This document shows, one piece after another, positions 6,353 to 9,339 of a stretch of DNA of 9,339 nucleotides (its first letter is position 1; each line of letters opens with the position of its first letter). Made by a program: the position numbers and the translations under genes. Source of the DNA: Acidiferrobacterales bacterium. GTDB taxonomy: Bacteria > Pseudomonadota > Gammaproteobacteria > Acidiferrobacterales > Sulfurifustaceae. The stretch covers positions 1 to 9,339 of the forward strand of contig WGFP01000200.1 in the NCBI GenBank assembly GCA_015492195.1, written 5' to 3'. A model generated the notes under the pieces. That model was not told the origin of the DNA and searched no databases. It worked only from the letters and a program-made list of their open reading frames with translations.

Positions 6353-6965
6353 GTTCCTCCCCGATCACCCACAGCTTGGGCTGCGCCAAGATCCGCTTAA
6401 CAAAAGCATTGTCCGCGCGAACACGCTTGTCGAGTTCCTGCCGGGAATACACCGTTGGATTCACCGTCCGCCCGAGCCGCTGCGTGGCCGCTTCCAAGGC
6501 AACAAACAGATCGGCATAAGACAGGTCGTCGCTCACCACCATCAAATCAATATCGCTCTGCGCCGTGTCCCGACCCTTGGCCACCGAACCATAGACAAAC
6601 GCCGCGCTGATCAGCGGCGCCAGCGGCGCCAGCGCCTCCCGCAGCACGTCAACCAGACCGGAAGACTTCAGCACCAATCCGCGCAGCTCCTCGAACACCG
6701 GCGCCGCCGCATTGGCTTGGTAGTGTTTCTGTCTGCCCACGCGCGTGACGGTCACCAACCCCGCCGCCTCGAGGCGGGCCAGTTCCCGCTGCACCGCGCC
6801 CGTGCCGGAGCCCGCGAGGGCGATCACCTCATTGGCGTAAAAGCTCCGGCCCGGATTCCCGAACAGCACGGCCAGCACGCGCTGCTGCACCTTGGTGAAC
6901 AACGCATCAGCGATCCCGGAAACCGCAGGCGGGCGGGTTTTCGTAGAACGTTTCTTTATACCCAT
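6336..6965 (-). CDS. Winged-helix/MNT nucleotidyltransferase fusion (MntA-like antitoxin and regulator)
   Basis: A 209-residue two-domain protein. Residues 18-84 form a winged helix-turn-helix of the ArsR/MarR-like kind (a helix with TKVQQRVLAVLF, a recognition region around GSGTGAVQRELARLEAAGL, and a wing VTVTRVGRQKHYQ). Residues about 105-200 are a minimal nucleotidyltransferase: GSVAKG at 126-131 and SDIDL at 137-141 give exactly the GS-x10-D-x-D motif of MntA, with both catalytic aspartates (D138, D140) intact. MntA antitoxins neutralise HepT by adding AMP groups; here the enzyme is fused to a DNA-binding domain. The frame is open to a TTG at 7001, but the ATG at 6965 is chosen because the extension would encode the promoter and operator repeats. 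It is first in a two-gene operon, overlapping the HEPN gene. Confidence 0.82.
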   Translation of the reverse strand: MGIKKRSTKTRPPAVSGIADALFTKVQQRVLAVLFGNPGRSFYANEVIALAGSGTGAVQRELARLEAAGLVTVTRVGRQKHYQANAAAPVFEELRGLVLKSSGLVDVLREALAPLAPLISAAFVYGSVAKGRDTAQSDIDLMVVSDDLSYADLFVALEAATQRLGRTVNPTVYSRQELDKRVRADNAFVKRILAQPKLWVIGEEHGLTA

Positions 6966-6995
6966 ATTGGGTATAATAAACCCCGATTTGGGTAT
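6958..6995. promoter_or_regulatory. Twin operator-like palindromes over the MNT-HEPN promoter and start
   Basis: ATACCC-atatt-GGGTAT (6958-6974) is a perfect 6+5+6 palindrome that touches the -10 box and spans the predicted transcription and translation start. A second, imperfect copy AACCCC-gattt-GGGTAT (6979-6995) is exactly the 17-bp promoter spacer. The two copies are offset by 21 bp, two DNA helical turns, so two dimers could sit on one face. The obvious candidate binder is the winged-helix domain of the downstream MNT protein (autoregulation), which is inference. Confidence 0.6.
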
Positions 6996-7001
6996 GATCA
7001 A
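6973..7001 (-). promoter_or_regulatory. Predicted promoter of the MNT-HEPN pair, possibly leaderless
   Basis: Read on the minus strand, TTGATC (7001-6996, four leading matches to TTGACA), a 17-bp spacer and TATTAT (6978-6973, five of six matches to TATAAT) form a good sigma70 promoter. Initiation about 7 nt after the -10 box would fall at about 6966, essentially at the ATG (6965), so the transcript would have almost no leader. No Shine-Dalgarno precedes that ATG. Confidence 0.6.
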
Positions 7002-7099
7002 GCTCGACGCACTACACGCCCCGGCCTATCTGATCTCCGTTGTGGCGCGATTGTTCGAGAAGGGCCTCAATATTATGGAGGTGGCCAGCATCCGGCCAC

Positions 7100-7126
7100 C
7101 TGCTTGCGCGCAACGCGCAGGCAAGC
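7100..7126. repeat. 27-bp palindromic insertion within the integrase remnant
   Basis: These 27 bp separate the SGH codons from the KGLRML codons, which are normally adjacent in this integrase family. The insert folds into a hairpin: GCTTGC (7102-7107) pairs with GCAAGC (7121-7126), with an inner GCG/CGC stem and a two-base bulge. The length is a multiple of three and leaves the frame unchanged on either side. Confidence 0.6.
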
Positions 7127-7158
7127 AAAGGCCTGCGCATGCTGCGCCGTTACACGCA

Positions 7159-7184
7159 CCCCGCACCATTCGTATGGTGCGGGG
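7159..7184. repeat. Perfect 11-bp hairpin inserted within the integrase remnant
   Basis: CCCCGCACCAT (7159-7169) and ATGGTGCGGGG (7174-7184) are perfect inverted copies around a 4-nt loop. It lies between the codons for RYTH and AEDL, where related integrases have just two codons (commonly Leu-Arg), so the net gain is about 18 bp and the frame is kept. No U-tract follows on either strand, so it is not a typical terminator. Confidence 0.65.
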
Positions 7185-7197
7185 CGGAGGATTTGGC

Positions 7198-7388
7198 GAC
7201 GACTGCATGGCAAGGATTGTTCCCTACAATCCTTTTGCATTTCCTCCGTCCATGGAGGTCAGATGCAGGAGGTACGAGCCCATGGACGGGCGAAGGTAGA
7301 ACAATGCAGGAGCAATTGTCGAGAGCAACGCAGGGACGCCCACAGGGACGTGGGCGGTAGGGTCGCGTCTGGAACGAAGACCGAGCAG
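7198..7388. repeat. ~190-bp hairpin-rich insertion near the end of the integrase remnant
   Basis: This stretch lies between the AEDLA codons and the LPRKLG-stop end. It contains a series of inverted repeats: AAGGATTGT/ACAATCCTT (7212-7234) with an outer TGCA/TGCA, CCGTCCATGG/CCATGGACGG (7246-7289), CCTCC/GGAGG (7243-7258), ACAAT/ATTGT (7301-7319) and CGCCCAC/GTGGGCG (7337-7356). It also has direct repeats: ATGCAGGAG at 7263 and 7304, and CAGGGACG at 7331 and 7343. No coding sequence is convincing. It looks like a small non-autonomous repeat element or a cluster of them; the exact ends are uncertain. Confidence 0.5.
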
Positions 7389-7419
7389 TTGCCGAGGAAG
7401 TTGGGGTAAGTTTTCCTTT

Positions 7420-9339
7420 TCACTTCCTGTTATACGCCGCCGCCAAGCCTTGCAGCGTTTTGTCCGCTGTAATTTCGTCGTGTGGAATGAGCAGATAGGA
7501 CCAGGGTTTGCCACCGTTCGCCAATTCGTGCTCCGTGGCACGCTTGCACCACTCGACTGCTGCGTTGGCTTTGGCAATTACATCTGGGTCATCCATTTCA
7601 CTGGCACGCTTGGGCTCGCACAGATATTTCCCCTCAGTAGTTTCAACGACAAAATCCGGCTCGTAGGATTGGTCGTGGTGGTAATAGATCTGGAACTGTC
7701 CCTTTCCCGGTTTGAACCATTTCAGAACATCGGGATCATCTTCCAAAATAACCGCAAAGCGGCGCTCCGAGTCGGAGTCGAACTTCTGCTTTGGATAAAG
7801 ACAGCGCCGGAAACCGCTGAAGATCATGCCGCGAATGTATTGCCGGTCCTCGACGGTCGCACGAAAATCCCGCGCCTTCTCACCGGTGACGGCTGAATAA
7901 CTATTTACGCGAAGCGTGGTAAAGCCTCTGCTGACCTGGGTCTCATAGGCCGTTACATTTTCCCAATAGTGTTCTTGCATCTGTGAATGAATCAGATCGG
8001 CCAGCCGTTGCTGGTGATACTGAAGGACATTCACGACCGCGTCTTCATCAGGCAAATACGAGCGCAGGTGGTTCACCACCTGACCGGCGAGCTTGTACAG
8101 TAGATCAGCGTTGTCGTCATAAGAAATATCATCGAAATCGATCAATGCGCGGACCAGGTAGTTCTCCGGCCGCACTTCGGCGACGATGCCGGAGCCATCG
8201 TTGAGGCGCTCGCGCTCATGGGTCCGCAGGTGCTGGATAAGGATATCGTCTGACACCGGCTGCAAATTGATGCCGCTCACATCCAGATCAAAATCATTAA
8301 AGCCGGAAGTCACCTCGCCCTTAGGCACCACAATGATGCGCGGTATATCGATGGTGCGCTCGATCACAAGGTCGGTAGTTTTAGTGACTATCTGTGCAAT
8401 ATCGGGTTGCTCGATCACGCCTTCCAGCACCCCCTGGGCCGGTGTATAGGCCGCGGTGACTTCCTGGGCAATCTGCGCCTGTACCTCCGGTGACTTGAGA
8501 TCGCAGGATCGGGACAGCTTTTCATATTTCTTTATGACTTCCAGTGTTGTCAGAGCGATTTCTTCCTCCGCAGGCGTGGTAAAGGTAATCTCGCCTTGCT
8601 CCGCCGTTTCCGCAGGCCGCGCCTTGATCCGCTCTACAATATCCGGCTGCACCACCACCGTCTGCTTGCCTTCCAGCGGGATGTCCCGCCCAATCACAAC
8701 CCCGGTGCGGATAATCGAGTCCGGATTGTTGGCTTCATCGATAATGGCCTGAAACATGTCATGGGCCACAATGGTCAACCGATCCACGGCCGGCACGCCG
8801 ACACGCCTACCGTAGGGCAGGCGCAAACCGCGGCCGATGGATTGTTCCACCAAGGTGCGGGACCGGCCGGCGCGCAGCGGTACGATCGTATAAAGGTTGG
8901 TAACATCCCAGCCTTCCTTGAGCATATTTACATGAACCACGATCTCCGTGGGTTCCTTGGGATTCTCCACCGCCAGCAGCTTGGCCACCGTTTCGTCGGC
9001 CTCCTCGCCTTTTTGTTTGGAGTGAACCGTAATCACCTTGTCCTTGTACCGGCCCTCAAAGAAGCCGCCATCTTTAATGGCCACGACCAGATCATTGGCG
9101 TGATTCGTGTCCTGGGCGACGACCAGCATAAAAGGCTTGACCAAAGGCTGATCGTTTTGCCGCGCGTAGACCTCCAGCTCCACCTTGACGCTTTCGTGAA
9201 TCCGAACTCCGTCCTCCAGCTTCAAACGCTCCAATTGTTCCGCGCTGTAGTTGTCTGCGTTGAAGTTTTCCCGCGTCGCCACGGCGGGTTCCTTCACAAA
9301 ACCGTCGGCCAGGGCGCTGGCGAGGGGATAACTATAAAT
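7420..9339 (-). CDS. Type III restriction enzyme Res-like helicase-nuclease, C-terminal part (partial)
   Basis: The frame is open to the right edge, giving 639 visible residues that end at a TGA (7420-7422); the N-terminal ATPase motifs (Walker A, DEAH) lie outside. The first residues, YPLASALADGFVKEPAVATR, continue into the second RecA-like lobe. Motif V-like HVNMLKEGWDVTNL and motif VI QSIGRGLRLP (near 8815-8847) fit superfamily 2 helicases of the Res type. The C-terminus has a PD-(D/E)xK nuclease signature: EPDF, then ten residues, then CEPK (about 7608-7665), with the catalytic E-x-K intact. Res subunits of type III systems translocate on DNA and cut when paired with a Mod methyltransferase; no mod gene is visible here and it would have to lie beyond the edge. 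It could instead be a Res-like enzyme of another defence system. Its stop lies 11 bp from the end of the convergent integrase remnant. Confidence 0.85.
   Translation of the reverse strand: MYSYPLASALADGFVKEPAVATRENFNADNYSAEQLERLKLEDGVRIHESVKVELEVYARQNDQPLVKPFMLVVAQDTNHANDLVVAIKDGGFFEGRYKDKVITVHSKQKGEEADETVAKLLAVENPKEPTEIVVHVNMLKEGWDVTNLYTIVPLRAGRSRTLVEQSIGRGLRLPYGRRVGVPAVDRLTIVAHDMFQAIIDEANNPDSIIRTGVVIGRDIPLEGKQTVVVQPDIVERIKARPAETAEQGEITFTTPAEEEIALTTLEVIKKYEKLSRSCDLKSPEVQAQIAQEVTAAYTPAQGVLEGVIEQPDIAQIVTKTTDLVIERTIDIPRIIVVPKGEVTSGFNDFDLDVSGINLQPVSDDILIQHLRTHERERLNDGSGIVAEVRPENYLVRALIDFDDISYDDNADLLYKLAGQVVNHLRSYLPDEDAVVNVLQYHQQRLADLIHSQMQEHYWENVTAYETQVSRGFTTLRVNSYSAVTGEKARDFRATVEDRQYIRGMIFSGFRRCLYPKQKFDSDSERRFAVILEDDPDVLKWFKPGKGQFQIYYHHDQSYEPDFVVETTEGKYLCEPKRASEMDDPDVIAKANAAVEWCKRATEHELANGGKPWSYLLIPHDEITADKTLQGLAAAYNRK

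Larger units (their letters stand above)
7026..7409 (+). pseudogene. Tyrosine recombinase (phage-type integrase) C-terminus, decayed
   Basis: Pieces of an integrase C-terminus appear in order but in different frames. LSDLRCGAI (7026-7052) matches the usual LHDLRHEAI, RLFEKGLNIMEVASI (7048-7092) follows in a second frame, and SGH (7091-7099), KGLRMLRRYTH (7127-7159) and AEDLA (7184-7198) lie in a third. LPRKLG then a TAA stop (7389-7409) looks like the normal protein end. The Arg of the HxxR motif, the later GH and the nucleophile-type Tyr of RRYTH are still visible, but both His of HDLRH are Ser and Cys. Frame breaks near 7050 and 7091 and three insertions make it non-functional. Only about 50 codons of the original gene remain; everything upstream is gone and the MNT-HEPN promoter lies there instead. 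It marks an old integrated element. Confidence 0.72.

Noticed and set aside
6966..7001. TTG at 7001 as the start of the MNT protein
   Set aside because: The added codons are the promoter spacer and palindromes, and give an N-terminus without domain character.
7079..7101. 8-bp hairpin AGGTGGCC/GGCCACCT as another inserted palindrome
   Set aside because: Almost all of it is explained by the integrase codons for EVASISGH; only its last two bases belong to the following insertion, so it is probably coincidental.
7081..7360. CRISPR array
   Set aside because: The repeats are short, differ from one another and are irregularly spaced; no constant repeat-spacer unit is present.
6222..7409. A 395-codon plus-strand open frame
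   Set aside because: It is antisense to the HEPN and MNT genes and low in complexity (rich in Arg and His). Only its last part (LSDLRCGAI and LPRKLG) coincides with pieces of the integrase remnant.

Overview
The window looks like a chromosomal segment of a GC-rich proteobacterium, most likely a gammaproteobacterium or relative. A TonB-dependent outer-membrane transporter implies a Gram-negative cell, and BluB (an oxygen-using enzyme) implies at least occasional aerobic life. The genus cannot be named from the sequence alone. The window has two parts: a cobalamin (vitamin B12) operon on the plus strand (about 330-5918) and a defence/mobile-type accessory region whose intact genes all lie on the minus strand (5921-9339).

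Left edge to 333: the last 50 codons of an EAL-domain protein (cyclic-di-GMP phosphodiesterase type) end at 153. They are followed by a gene-free gap that holds a ~140-bp element with 21-bp terminal inverted repeats and internal hairpins.

Cobalamin operon: a near-consensus promoter (334-362), overlapped by a 9-bp inverted repeat, precedes a well-formed cobalamin riboswitch (about 391-580). Its expression platform can mask the ribosome binding site of the first gene. Five tightly packed genes follow: a BtuB-like outer-membrane receptor, its own TonB-like energy transducer, a PduO-type cob(I)alamin adenosyltransferase, cobyrinate a,c-diamide synthase (CobB/CbiA) and BluB (dimethylbenzimidazole synthase). 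Two junctions are ATGA start/stop overlaps. The set joins import, side-chain amidation, upper-ligand attachment and lower-ligand synthesis under one B12 sensor.

Accessory region: BluB ends 2 bp from the stop of a convergent minus-strand gene. That gene is a HEPN-like protein whose start overlaps a winged-helix plus nucleotidyltransferase (MNT) protein, giving a HepT/MntA-like toxin-antitoxin pair. Its predicted promoter has a 17-bp spacer that coincides with an operator-like palindrome. A second palindrome covers the start site, and the predicted transcript begins at or next to the ATG (leaderless).

Between this pair and the last gene lies a dead tyrosine-recombinase C-terminus (about 7026-7409, plus strand). 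It is broken across three reading frames and interrupted by palindromic insertions, two of which have a net length divisible by three. The right edge carries the C-terminal 639 residues of a type III restriction enzyme Res-like helicase-nuclease, running off the window. Together these suggest an old integrated island carrying defence genes beside a housekeeping operon.
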